From positions 7,219,414-7,283,413 of the forward strand of contig KL647288.1 of NCBI GenBank assembly GCA_000727475.1: a stretch of 64,000 nucleotides of DNA. The letters run 5' to 3'. Positions 1 to 12,600 of the stretch are shown one piece after another. Position numbers and translations under genes: made by a program. The notes under the pieces are model-generated. The model was not told the DNA's origin, ran no database searches, and saw only the letters and a program-made list of their open reading frames with translations. How positions within the stretch are numbered: the first letter of the stretch is position 1; each line of letters begins with the position of its first letter. This stretch comes from Sarcocystis neurona. Its lineage: Eukaryota; Apicomplexa; Conoidasida; Eucoccidiorida; Sarcocystidae.

Positions 1-511
1 GAAAGCATGCAGGTTTGAAATTGTCGATTAACCCCTCCTGGCGCCATAGGTGGTGAAGAGGGAAGGAGAGCAGCAGTGCGACCTAAACGGCGCCACATGA
101 TGATCTTGCTGGGACTTCCAATGCCAATGTCGAAAACGCATGTTGACGTGGATCCAAACTGGCGCGGCGTATTGCCTATCTTTGCGGACACGACAACTAA
201 AAATGGCTTGCACACGCGGTGTTTTCTAAAAGCTACGGCCATTACATCTGGAGAAATAGGCTACAGATCAGGATGCACACCATGGGAAACGCATCATACC
301 ACATGCGCGGCGTGTACACGTGCATACAGGCTGAACGGAGTTTATGACCGTACATTGTTACCCAGCTCCGGATCATGCCGAAGCTGTGCCGAAATGTGCA
401 TTCTTCCATTCGGCTAAGGCGCTAACTTGCGCGATAACTGTGCAAGCTTCAGCGTTAGTGCATCCAACCCTGGCAACAGCGAAGGAGAAGAAGAAAATTG
501 CTTCAAGGCAG
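1..511. other. Unique DNA, no certain feature
   Basis: Balanced base composition and no microsatellites. Short open frames exist on both strands but none has a convincing splice-site pair. It may hold upstream exons of the plus-strand gene that ends at 1283. Confidence 0.3.
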
Positions 512-1283
512 TGACGGTTGCCTCCAGCGCTGCGATGAGTACTTGCTCCGCATCGTTCACCGAGGAAGTTACACGAAGGAGTTTGATGCCTACCTCAAGG
601 AGTTTCCTTCGCGACCAGCTTGTGCCGGGCCCCTCACGCTCTACCGGTCGGCAGCAGCCCGGGGCACAAGCGGCGCGTACACATCCAGTCCACGGTCACG
701 TTGCTGTCAGAATTCAGAAGGAGTGCATCTGTTGACGCTGAGGCACCCCAACCTAATGCCCCGAAACTGGACGAATATACATTGCAGGGTGCCGAAGTGC
801 CCCTATTTTACCTCAAACGCAGGGAGTGCAAATTCCAACGTGTAGGTTCAACGCGTCCGAAAGGTTTGGCAGCGACATGGCCGCGGAATGCTCACTAGTC
901 GCGTGATGAACTTTTGTTGGCAAGCAGATGGAGAATTAGCACAACATAGAAAAGACTCAATACTACTCAGGAGAGGTCCTGTGAATACGAATTCGGTACC
1001 CCTACCGGAAGTCGGGGAACAGGTACAGATGTATCGTTGAAGTGTTTGTTGTCGTTGATTCTTGACTTGAACGACACAATTCTACGATTTTGTGGAGAAA
1101 AAACTGTCTATCTCTGTCGTGGTCACCAAGTTGCACGAAGTGTTTTCAGTTCTGGCTGTCGACTTTGCGCTCCCGTGGGATCCTTGCTTTCATCATGTTT
1201 GTCAACGAGCGTCAACAATGCATCCGCAGCAGGCGCTTTTCAGAGTGTTTCAGCGTAGACGACTACGTTTGCGTCTCCGTTGA
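512..1283 (+). CDS. Candidate 3' end of a plus-strand multi-exon gene, unrecognised
   Basis: Three protein-like exons join in phase: 512-646, 718-841 and 1098-1283. The first reads ..CDEYLLRIVHRGSYTKEFDA.. and ends in phase 2 at a GTCGGC donor. The second opens after TTCAG, continues ..NAPKLDEYTLQGAEVPLFYL.. and ends in phase 0 at a good GTAGGT donor. The third contains ..VTKLHEVFSVLAVDFALPWD.. and runs to TGA at 1281-1283. Its last residues are Arg/Leu-rich (RRRLRLRLR), so it may instead splice onward, for example at the GT following codon CGA in CAACGAGCGTC. The gene would begin left of the window or in bases 1-511, where I could not place an exon. No family is recognised. Phase agreement and amino-acid composition are the only support. 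Confidence 0.35.
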
Positions 1284-2762
1284 ACGCCACGAATGATGAG
1301 TTAAGTTGCTGTACTGTTCCAGTGCGAACTTGGCGGCCAGCAGTCGCTGCCGTTCTTGTTGAAAACCGATGTCACTACTACCGCGAAGAGAAGGAAGGTA
1401 GACAGGACTGAAGGACTGAGACACGCTGGCGTTTCATGACTGGCGAAGTGGGGGTGTATGTGCCGGCAGGGGAAATTCACCGGGTGCAGCGACGGAGGGC
1501 AGACCACAAAGCCGGCGGCCCTCACTTTCTTTTCACACATGCACTACTTTTTAAGGCGCAGAAAAACGCAGCCTTTTTACTAGGTATGAATGATAAACAC
1601 TTAGCATTTTGCCTTTCCCTGCTATGCCTTCGTAGATAACGAGGCGCACATACCCCGAGAGCCTGCATCCACTGTAGTACCGGTCAACAGGCCTCCTACG
1701 CCTACGGTAATGATATTCCCTAATCCTACGCCTCTTGCTGTACGAGTGCACACAAATATTCTTGAAAAAGCGTACCCTAGGCAAAGCTTACTGGAACTAA
1801 CGAAGAAACAACTCAAGTGTCTTATCAGCGAAATCGCCTGTAGTAGCCAGCAAGCTCTGCCGAGAAGTGCAGCGAAGCTTTTATTCAGTTCGTCCACGTC
1901 GCGGTACGTCACGTGCTTCAACTTTCCATCCCGTCTTCACGCGTACCGCAAGCAGCTGCAGGTAAACTGGGTTCACACAATACTACGTACAATGTCTAGC
2001 TTGCAATATTTCTACTGGTCGTACGGCCGCTGCTGTTACTCTCTATCGGCAATAGCAGTTAAATGTTTGTTCATGAGTAGCAACCTGGCTTTCGTGTTGC
2101 GTGTCTAAGAGGGTGTACAATTCAGCGTCCTCATGCGTCCGTTCTCTCTTGCAGCTACGGCGAATCTCAAGCGTTACACAATTTCACGTAATGACACTTG
2201 ACCGTGACCAGTCCGCGCTGGCTAGCCGCCGTGCTGAACTCGTAAAAGTCCACTTCGTCAGGCTCTCGCGCGTATATACGCCGAACGGCTTAAGTTAGCA
2301 GTTACACTGAGCGCGTCCTGCGGAGGACACACACAGAAACCGACACAGGATGTAGTTTGTTGAAAGTCAGGGAGGCGCCTGATGACACGTCAACCAAACA
2401 ACATTCATGTTCCGGAGGCGCTGCAGCACTTAACGCACAGAAGATATTAGCGTCGTGCAGCCACTGCTGTTACGAAGGAACTCTGACGTGCTTCTGTTGG
2501 ATCTCAATTTTCATGACACTATCCTCTAACATTACTCTACGAACATACGCTCTTTCTGTCAAGCACAACGCGGACGCATACAAGGAGGTAACCGGACACA
2601 GGAAGAACAGCTTCGCGACTGTTGAATTGAGGATGAAAGAGGCACGGAATCACTGTTGCCCACCATCGTTTTCAGATGAGTTTGACGTGGTTCCGGGTTA
2701 GTCGAGCGCAACACATTCGCTGTTGTCTACGTGTACAAATGATGAGGCATCCGTAGAGGATT
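1284..2762. other. Repeat-poor intergenic or intronic DNA
   Basis: Unique, AT/GC-balanced sequence with only short open frames on both strands. I see no exon supported by both splice sites and no RNA gene. Confidence 0.3.
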
Positions 2763-3449
2763 TTATATAGAGTGTTTCAAGTGCGTTACAGTATACGCGG
2801 TTATGGAGTACCCCACAAGATGCAGAAGCACCACTGTAGCGACTCCCAGTGCTGCGTAAAACATGTAACCATCCCGCGGGGATGCGTGTGTGTAACAATG
2901 ATGGTGCTCCAGAGGGCGTATTTGCCTTTGCCAGAAGAACTGTGTATTCAATCGGAAAGTGCTATGGTGTTGGCCTTCTTCGTTGTCCTCGAGGCATTGC
3001 TTTTTTTTCGAGGGAACCAGCGGTTCAGTTTGAGGAGGTGTATCAACTGGTGCCCTCACTGGTGCATTTCTCTCCGTAGTGAGAGCTCTGCGGAGCGGGC
3101 TGCACTTCCGCAGAGACCCTTCACGTAGGAGTGCAGCAGAGAATGTTAAACACATCGGTTTGCTGCAGAATTCTCCGTACACGTGTGATGGCATAATCAT
3201 GCATGTCTGCAAGCACACGGAACTAGTAGTCTGAACATTTGATTTCTTCCCGCTTGTGCGGAACAAACGCTGAATATCGATAGCCATTCTCCTTTCCTTG
3301 TGATCGGTACCTTTCTTTGAAGATTCAGTTACGGAAAGTAAGTTCTTTACACGTATTAAGAAGTGGAAGTCTGTGTACCTCGTGAAGTCAGAGTTTCCCT
3401 TCAAAGCAACGCATATATCTAGCGTCGCCCTGCAGATCCTGTCACACAC
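2763..3449 (-). CDS. ORF with C-terminal hydrophobic segment; possible last exon of a small membrane protein
   Basis: A 228-codon open frame on the minus strand ending in TAA. The C-terminal 40 residues contain a clear hydrophobic stretch (YAALGVATVVLLHLVGYS) followed by a short polar tail, as in a single-pass or tail-anchored membrane protein. The middle is polar (..VDTPPQTEPLVPSKKKQ..). An AG at the end of GACGCTAG allows entry in phase 1, matching the phase left by the candidate exon at 4484-4597. An ORF of this length is only moderately unlikely by chance in this composition, and a plus-strand frame overlaps it. No family is recognised. Confidence 0.35.
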   Translation of the reverse strand: MCDRICRATLDICVALKGNSDFTRYTDFHFLIRVKNLLSVTESSKKGTDHKERRMAIDIQRLFRTSGKKSNVQTTSSVCLQTCMIMPSHVYGEFCSKPMCLTFSAALLREGSLRKCSPLRRALTTERNAPVRAPVDTPPQTEPLVPSKKKQCLEDNEEGQHHSTFRLNTQFFWQRQIRPLEHHHCYTHASPRDGYMFYAALGVATVVLLHLVGYSITAYTVTHLKHSI

Positions 3450-4483
3450 AGCAGTTCATACATGAAGCGCAGCTGTACATAGGTGTACGTTTTCAAGGGC
3501 ATGCAAACAGAGAGCTTTTCATCGGGGCAAATTTGCGTGGAAATTGGTAGACATGACGATGATGACGCCTGAACGCTGCAGTGGGAAAACGGTGCTCCAC
3601 AGCCCTTTCCTTACGTGTACTGCCTGAGCGCTTACGGCGTAGTCTTCTCCTGATCACCGACACTACCTCATTGTGTCTCTGCGGTACGCGGGTACAATGG
3701 AACTACGTGCACTGGACGCCGGTTCGATGCCTACCAATCATACGGGCGTGCTGGTGCGCTGCATTCCGCGATTCGACTGAAAACGCATTCATCTTTCGCT
3801 GGTCCCTGCAGATACATGCTTTCAGTCCCGCAGTGTGCCTGACACCCGTGACCGCTGCAAACGCTCGTGTACGCGCAGCTGTCTACAGAAACACGAGTTG
3901 GTAGATCCGGTTTTTGCTAGATGCTCAGGAGTTTCGTATGTCTACAGTCCATTGCAGTGAACAGCACTTAGATGCACAATGACGAGTGCAGCGAGGAACC
4001 TTAGTGTACGAAGGACAGCAACTGTGGAGGCAACTTCGAAGTAAGGAGTGTGCCTCTCCCCGGTTTTCGTCCGCGTCTGCTTACGAGGAAGTTGAGCCGC
4101 TGTCTTCACATTGGCACTGTCTCTGCAGTGTAGCATTTGAGTCAGCCTCACGGCGGCAAAGGGCGTACGTATGCCCCTGTTGAATTTTTATTACCTCCAC
4201 ATCAATTGGCGTACGTTTTCTGTCTACCTGCCTATGACTTTACGTGATTGCAGACCATTCTACATACACAAACGTCGATTGACGCAAGTGTATGTGAATA
4301 TATACTTCCCTCCATATATAATTGCATCTACACCAACACCTGTGCATCCTTATACCTGCGTAATGCCTACACGTACGTAGATATACGCATTTATTGCTAC
4401 ACACGTAAACGTGTCTACAGATGCCTGTAAACGCAGTTTAAACGAGCGTGCGTTATAGAGGCGACGTCTGCGCCATATTTCAC
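3450..4483. other. Unique DNA, possible intron
   Basis: No supported exon. If the minus-strand exons at 4829-4916, 4484-4597 and 3449-2763 belong together, this stretch is an intron. It becomes richer in TA/CA words after 4,250, marking the drift into the repeat-rich block. Confidence 0.25.
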
Positions 4484-4916
4484 GGCTTGCGCGATGCTGC
4501 CTGAGTGAAACAGGTGAGTGTGTCGTTCTCAGTTCTAAGAGCATCTTCATGTCCTCCAGAGTGAACAAATGCGTGACGGATCGCTCCTTGACGGAAGCTG
4601 CAAACGCAACACTACACCTGTTAGTTTGCAAGCGCCATTTCCTGTCTGCACATAAAAAATGTGTATTTGCCCACTGTTTCTCGTAAATCCACGCACATTG
4701 TTTTGGATTCCCAGTAAGACTGGCTGGCTGACTGCGGTTCCACTTTCTGTCTCTGCAGCAGCCCAACGGCGCCGTCCACGGATGTTCTTATATATCATAT
4801 TTGCTCATCCCGTGCATCTTCCCGTAACCACAGGAGGCTTCTTGGAGCCTGTAGAAACCGTGCAAAGGCCAGTCCTCTAAAAGCCTGCCGGCGATTTCCG
4901 CTTGTCGCGCTGCGTC
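4484..4916 (-). CDS. Two candidate exons of a minus-strand gene, unrecognised
   Basis: Exon 4829-4916 follows a CCAG acceptor and reads DAARQAEIAGRLLEDWPLHG.., leaving phase 1 at a GTTACG donor. Exon 4484-4597 follows TTTGCAG in phase 1, reads ..VTHLFTLEDMKMLLELRTTH.., and ends in phase 1 at a GTGAAA donor. Both are helical and charged, unlike surrounding sequence. They probably form one gene with the hydrophobic-tail ORF at 3449-2763. The 5' end is not located. Donor choice is uncertain for both exons. Confidence 0.35.
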
Positions 4917-6664
4917 CTGGCTGTACGAAATTGTACGTGAAGCCTTCAGAAAATAAGAACACCTCACTCCTACGTGTAACCGTTCACCAAATTTGTCGAA
5001 CGCGAAGTTTGTACAACGCGGGCAAGCCTCGCAGACATAACATACTTTACAAGGAACGGAGTGCATAGAAGCACGCCTGTACGCGAAAGGTACGCTTCCG
5101 TTTTTCTCGCTTTTACTGGAGGCTCAGTTCAATCAGCAGCATGCTTAGAGTTAAGTACATCCGTCAGCTCTGTCATCCGCTGCAGCCGAGGGTGGACAAC
5201 GCCCGCGCGGCCCACTAGAGACATCTTATCTACAGGCATGGACACGACGCGTCGCGCCAACGTCCTTCGCAGAATACGCAAAATCTATATGCTCCAGCAC
5301 CTTTGAAAGCGACGAGGTACGACGAGGTTAAGCGGGTGGGTATTTGTTTCCCCAGATCACTGATCAGTGGTTAACACGACAGACATTCCCCACTTCACAT
5401 ACACTCACACACAACAAAACTACGTTCTTCTACAAAAGTCAAAAAGGAACACAAGTTGTGCGCAATCTCTTCTTCAGCGTAGAAACAGACAGACATTACC
5501 TCACAGAGAAGGACAACAGAGCGAAAATGTGTACATACGTGTAGGGATACTGTGCTCATGTGTACACGCATATATACATATAGACATATATACACGTGCA
5601 CGCACGTATATTTTCTTCTTCACGTAGATGCGGGTAATACGTACACCTCTCTGGACCCGCACACGAGAATGTCGTTCCTGCGTCCATGAAGCGGTGACCG
5701 TTGCTAGTGTCTGATTTCGAAGAAACCAGTTTAAAAGGTGTTGACTCTCTTCCTCCCTTTTTTCCCGCTCAAAAGCACCTCGTGCACTATGCAAGGACAT
5801 ATATATATATACACGGACGTCAGCCCTAAACAGGCAAAACAAGCATAAAGAGAGAGTCTCTTTGTGGACTTCTTCGACGTGGTCAGAGCAGCCCTATCAA
5901 CACTCTGACGCGGCTCTCGGATAGACATATATACATGTGCATACATGCGTAAATAATAAGTGTGCATACGTTTATATTTATATATATATGTATGTACACG
6001 CATAATTTTTCCCTCGAATATACGTTTCAATCAAAGGTGAAGTTACATCGCGAAGGCATGCAATTCACTAGCAGTAGATGCTTGAGGACGGCCCGTTCCC
6101 AGTCATGCACGCGCAACTTTCTCATTCCCCAGTATACTGCTACAACTCCACAGGTGTACGCGTACACGCAAATACATAGGTGGCTACGGTACCGAGCGAT
6201 GCCTCTCAGACACGTGTATATATGTGTGATATATATAGTGGGCAGCTTTTCCTCCCCACACAGACACACCTCTTGAAAACAGAGACGTGGGGCACCAGAC
6301 ACCTGAGTTTCTGCATCAAAGCTGGACCGGTCTCTTCTCCGCGTCCCTCTAGATATGCACATATACGATCGTAGACACACACGCACACACACGTACACAC
6401 GCGTGTGTACATGAATACATACCTTTACACATAAGATACATTCCTAAGTCTATAAATACACCGATTCACACACCCACACACACACACACACGCGTGTGGA
6501 CACATATATCGCTACACGCACATATAACCACACACACACAGAGCTACACACGCATACGCAGGTCCACACACACACACACACAGGCGTGTGGCAGGCAAAA
6601 TAGATATATACACATATAAATATATATACAAGTAGACATGCGTAAAGGCTCGACAGAAAAGTGT
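4917..6664. other. Intergenic transition into repeat-rich DNA
   Basis: From about 5,300 the plus strand becomes dominated by ACA/CAC and TATA words (for example around 5,570-5,610 and 6,370-6,600). It lies downstream of the START gene stop at 6,665 and should include its 3' UTR. No exon is supported. Confidence 0.4.
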
Positions 6665-9600
6665 TCAGGAGGAGAGGAGTGTCGCCGGCGGCACTTCTTT
6701 GTTGTGTTTCTTCATGTAATTCAGACAGACTTTCCGTAGACTTTCCACCCACCCGACGGGAGCGCGTGCGGCCGTTGTATTGACCAGCCACTGCGACAGC
6801 AAAAGGAAAAAACAGCAGCACGCAACAGGCAACAGCACACAAAACGACCACATACATGCAGAAGCGTCTATCCATGCGAATCCCGTAGCATCCGAAGGCG
6901 CCCGCATCTATCCACACATATATGAACACAAGTTTTACGCGCGAAAATAGTCATAGACGACGACGGTGACGATACGTGGACCGGCGTCATCTTCCAGTCC
7001 AACATACACAAGAAGCACACATACGAGCATATGTGCTACGTCTCGACCTACGGACGAGCACACACAGGTTCAAACTGATAGATATGTGAGTGTGTGTCAT
7101 ATATGTGATGTGCGCAGCTGCATACATCGGCGAAGCGCCGAGCCAACAAGTATGTATATATAACACCAGCCACGTGTGACTTTTCCTGCGCGCGCCCACG
7201 TCGACGTGCCTTTGCAGGTGTGTCACGTGGACTCTCCCACCAGTAGCCACACATATGCGCTGAGCTGCGCAGAAGTGGACACATTATAATACATTAGTAT
7301 ATTTATCCTCACACGTGAACAAATATACCCACGAACTACTGAGAAAGAAAGTGGACACGGCAGACGCCCTCCTCCACAGAACTTGGGAGCACACCCCCCG
7401 TGAGACGCAGCGGCTAGACACATACACACGCACATATCTGCGTGCAGACGTTACACATAGACGCGCGTACGTACTTACGCATTAGTTACGTCTGTACGTA
7501 CAGATCTATCTATCTATCTATCAATCTATCTATCTATCAGTCTATCTACATAGAGAAGTGTGCGTCAACACACATTGCAGACATACGCGTAGGCGCACAA
7601 GCACACACACGCACACGCACATTGACACATATAAACACGAACGTGTATATTACACGTCTCTTACGTATGTATATATATATATAGATACGCATACATGCCT
7701 ATATGTATACTCACATATATGTACAACTCTACAAGTACATGTAATACGTCTAGGTCGTGAAAACAGCCTCGCAGTGAAATTTCCACCAGACTGCACACAT
7801 ACGCACACCCACAGACACCGACGAGAAGCATAGCCGAGTATATACTATATGTAGATTTACAAATAGCCAGACCTGTAAATAGAAACACGTACGCATACAC
7901 AAATACATACGTACAAATCCTGTTATCTATCGACCTATCTATGTATCTACCTATATATATATAAATACATCCATCTACATATATATAGAGGCACACATGG
8001 ATAGTTAGACGCATCGCTGTACACCTGGCTCTTCACACTACACAGTTCATATCTCTTCTTATGTATCTACACACATGCAAAGGTGTCCCTCTGGTTCTAT
8101 ATCAACGGCGGATAGACGTAGAAGTGTATGTGAGAAAACTGGTAGTACTGCATAGTGGCACACATGCAGATATGAGTGAGGGTTGATTATACAGCAGACC
8201 TTCGGAATGAGGCCTTTGACGTCGGTCTGTGCCAAAATAAAAAGAGAAGAAGAATCCCCTTCGACTCGTTTCATCTTGTAGCCTGCAGCACGGCAAAGCA
8301 CCAACAGCAGCAACGGAAGAGTCGCAGCAAGAGCGCGATCCACCAGGCACAACAGTAACAGCAACAGCCGCGTCACCAGCAGCACCAAAGCACCAGCGGC
8401 GACCGGAAGGACAGCAGCAGCAACAGCAAGCGCGACAATCCGACACCAGCAGCAGCTACACCGGCGCTGCCGGCGGCAGCGGTCAGAACGGCGGTAGCAG
8501 CTCGGACGGTGACGGCAGCTGCGACGGTGGCTGAAGCAACGCAGCAGCACTCCTAGTCGTCGTATAGAGGAGTAACAGATGCCACGCAGGGCTGCTGTTT
8601 GACCGCAGCGGGGAAGGAAACCGGAGGGCAGATTTTCCTTCCTTCGGGAGAGGAACACGCTGGTGTCCTCGGGAGGGAAGGGGGGAGAAATACAGTCATT
8701 GACCCATGCGCAGGTACACGCGCGTACACAGAGACGCACTCACACACATTACATACGCACACGAGGTAATATAAATATACATACACACCTACATACAGTT
8801 GTGTCTGTGTGTGTGTTTGTCTGTGTAAAGGTAGACACCTATACCTGTACGTACCCTCGCGCGTGTCTACAGATTTACACGCACCTGTGGTCACACGTCT
8901 TCTTCGAGTAAGACAGCTACACAGTGGACATTGTATCGAAGGAGACACACACATATATACACACACATACCACAGACGCCGGCGAGCAGCACATACGTCA
9001 GTATAAGAGACGTAGATTTATAAAGTCCCGGCTTTACAAGTAAAAGCATGTATGTACACACACGTATACACATATATACGTATGGACGGACACACACACA
9101 CGTGAACAGACGCCAAAGAATATTTGAACAGAAACGAGAGATGTACACAAACATACGCACACACCCACGAGTGGACCTACCTCTCTCTCTCTATATGTAT
9201 CCACATATGTGTAACGACGTACGTAGGCCTAGGCCGACGTGTAAAAGGATATACAAAGAGGCCGTGCGATATAATTTTGCGGATCTCCACACTAGTTTAT
9301 CTTCTTCATCTATGTGTAGTTGACCCCCCACACGTCTAGACACACACACGCATATATGCGTAGACGTAAGTGTATACACCAACACGTCAACACGTCGTGG
9401 AGGACCCCCTTCCCCCCCGTCCCATGTAGACACGCAGACATCGACACGAACGCACCAGAAATAATTGTCTCCGCGCGAATAACTCCCGGCCGCTCCGGCA
9501 TCGACGGGTGCTCCGCAGACCTGCGGCATCGCACGCCCAGACTCACGGCAGCGACAAGTCCGGGTCGAGAGAAGAGGAGAGAAAAAGAGACAGTCGGAGA

Positions 9601-12600
9601 GAAAAGTGGGAAAGTGAGCGGAGAAACGAAGAAGCTACAGACTCACAGAGAGAAAGACAGAGAAAAGAGAGGAGAAAATGCAGGAGGCGTCCCAGCAGAA
9701 ACGCCGTCGCAAAGATGTGTCCCTTTGCTAGAAACGACAGACAACGGCCTCCTCCGCGGCCACACTGTCCTCGCCAGAAGGGCCACCGTCGTCGCGTCTC
9801 GTGCACACATGCGAGAGACACAACACACACGGAGACACCGGGGAGAGCAGCACACCCACCCACATACACACACACACGTACGTAGAGGCAGAGGAGCGGC
9901 CGTGCAGCTCGCAAGAAGTGACGTGCAAGGGGCAGACACTTTTCTCCTGACAAAAAAAGAAGCGCAGTACGTGGCAACGCAGACGGAGAGAAAAACTTCC
10001 ATTCCCAAAGGTGGGGACGACGGCGCCCAAACTCACGAAAAACAGTAATACAGAGACGCAGAGAAGAGACGCAGGGCCATCGGGGGAGACGCACCCCCCA
10101 ACGCCTCGTGTGGAGACCGAGACACTCACACCGTGACGCAGACGCAGCTGTCTGCTGCACGCAGAAGCGGCTCTCTTTTTCGCTCTGTCCCCCCCTCTCT
10201 TTTTTTCATGTTTTCTCTTCCCGTATTTCTCCCTGTCGCGCACAGACAGACAAAGGCGTGGCCTTCACTCCTGCGCGCAGGACCACACATCTGCGTCGAC
10301 GGGACGGGAGATGCGTGCGTCAGTCTGTCTACAGACACCTGCTTACGTTCGCGTGTTTATGTCTGAAACACATACGCAGCAGCGGACTGCGCACGTGGTT
10401 GCGCAGGTAAAGAAAACGAGGCCTACACATCGCTGCACGTTAAAATTGTAGATATGTCCACGTCCGTATGCATACAGCTACACATACATATACACGTGGA
10501 ACAGAGAGAGACACGTAAAAAAGAAAGGAGAACTCTGGAGAGAGACAGACACGTGAGCAAGAATAAGGCTATATGGTTGTCATGTACATATGTGTCTACG
10601 TAGACAAACGAATACATACACACATTTATATCAATATACACGTCTGCATACGTCTGAAGCATACAGGCAACAAACCTAAGAGACGCAGGCACACACAGAG
10701 GAGAGAAGAACCTTGCAGAGATACACGGGTGGAGAGGAAGGTGTCCATATCCCCGAATACCACACATTTATCTATACATACATGCACGCATAAATAACTT
10801 TGAGAGATACATTCATAGACGCATACAGGGACGTACGTCCGAGACACACACGTGTGCATACACGGAGCCGAAGCGGCCGCAGAAAAACCAGACTTTTTAC
10901 ACATCCGTGAAGAGACGCACACGACAGCGAAGGTGAAGCTGGGGAACATGGGACTCCAACTTACACACCTCCTTTGGCGCCACCTTTGTGTACTTATATA
11001 CGTTTACAGGCCTACACATCTGTAGACATCCACGTATATACACGTAAATACGCTTACATACACATACATATACATATACATATATGTATATGCACGTTTC
11101 TCTCTATATACACACCTGTATGTGCGCATCTCGCTCTATATACACGTATATGTGTACAGGTGTATTAATACATTTCTCTCTCTCTCCCTATATATATATA
11201 TATATATGTCTACACACCTAGATATGCGTATACGCCCACACCTATATACATATATATATATATATGCCAGCGTGACTTAAAGCATGCAGACCGAGGTATG
11301 CACGTACACAACAGTATCCACATATACAGTATGATCCTGCGCAAATGCATATGTCCAATATATATATATATATCAGAGCCTAGTTATAAAGACATGCCCC
11401 CCGGAACACGTGCATACACCCCCATATACATATATGTATATATATATTTTCCTGCGCGCCGCCACCAGCACCAAGGACCGACCAACTTCTCGTCCTCGCT
11501 GATGATACATGCACGTCACTCAGCTCAGAGTTACACGCCTCTCTCTACGCAAGCACATACACCTATACAGCAGCAACTTCGCCAAATACGTATCGATATA
11601 TATATATATACACATCCTGCATGCACACAGCATATATATATATATATATATGTATACATATGTGCATGCTGTGCGCAACAAGAGACATATACGGAGAAAA
11701 ATACGTATACATAAATGTCTTCATTAAATAGGCAGTATAAGTCCGAGTACAGAGAGAGACCCGTAGGAGTAGGGCAGCAGAAATTCCCGAAGACATACGT
11801 GTGACTGTGTGCACACTTACATATATTATACACATATATGTACACAAACATATATATATACATATATCTACGTATATATACACACATATACGTATGCATA
11901 GACACATATATATATAAGATGTGTGGTCCTATGTAGATCAACATCAACGCAGTCTCTCTCCAAGTATTATCTGCTGCATCGTGGACATCACAGCGGTAGC
12001 CATGACTACCTGCCGTGCGGCTCTTGGAACAGGAAGATTCAGCCACACACAAACACACACACACACACAGACACACACACACACACACACACATACACGT
12101 CTACCAAAAAGAACGGGAGTTTTTGCCCTCCGCAACAAGGAGAAGAAGTCTGGGGAGAGAAGGGCGGCATATTTGTATAAATCCACATCCGTATAGTGAA
12201 AAGAATATCCCCACCCATACGGGGGCCTCTCTCCTGTCTCCCATACAGTATTCGCGTACGCGTGCACGTCTCCTGAGAAATATACGCATATGTCTATATC
12301 TGCGCTATACGTCCGTATACACACATATACATATATCTACCTACACATATACATATATGTGTGAAATCGATGCTTACATAATGTGACCCTAGACCTATCA
12401 TGCATACATTCGCATGCACGAAAATTTTTCTCGACAAAACGCGCGCGTCGTCCCTGCATGCGGGTGCGTCCACATACTCATCCACACATACGCATATATG
12501 TACACGTCCTATACGTACATATATGTTATACATATTTTATCATATGCATCTACGTGTAAGTACTATACACATACTACTATGCGTATATGTATATATATTA

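Noticed and set aside
4547..4798. Alternative minus-strand ORF overlapping the 4484-4597 candidate exon
   Set aside because: It crosses the candidate exon in another frame with no acceptor and less protein-like composition.
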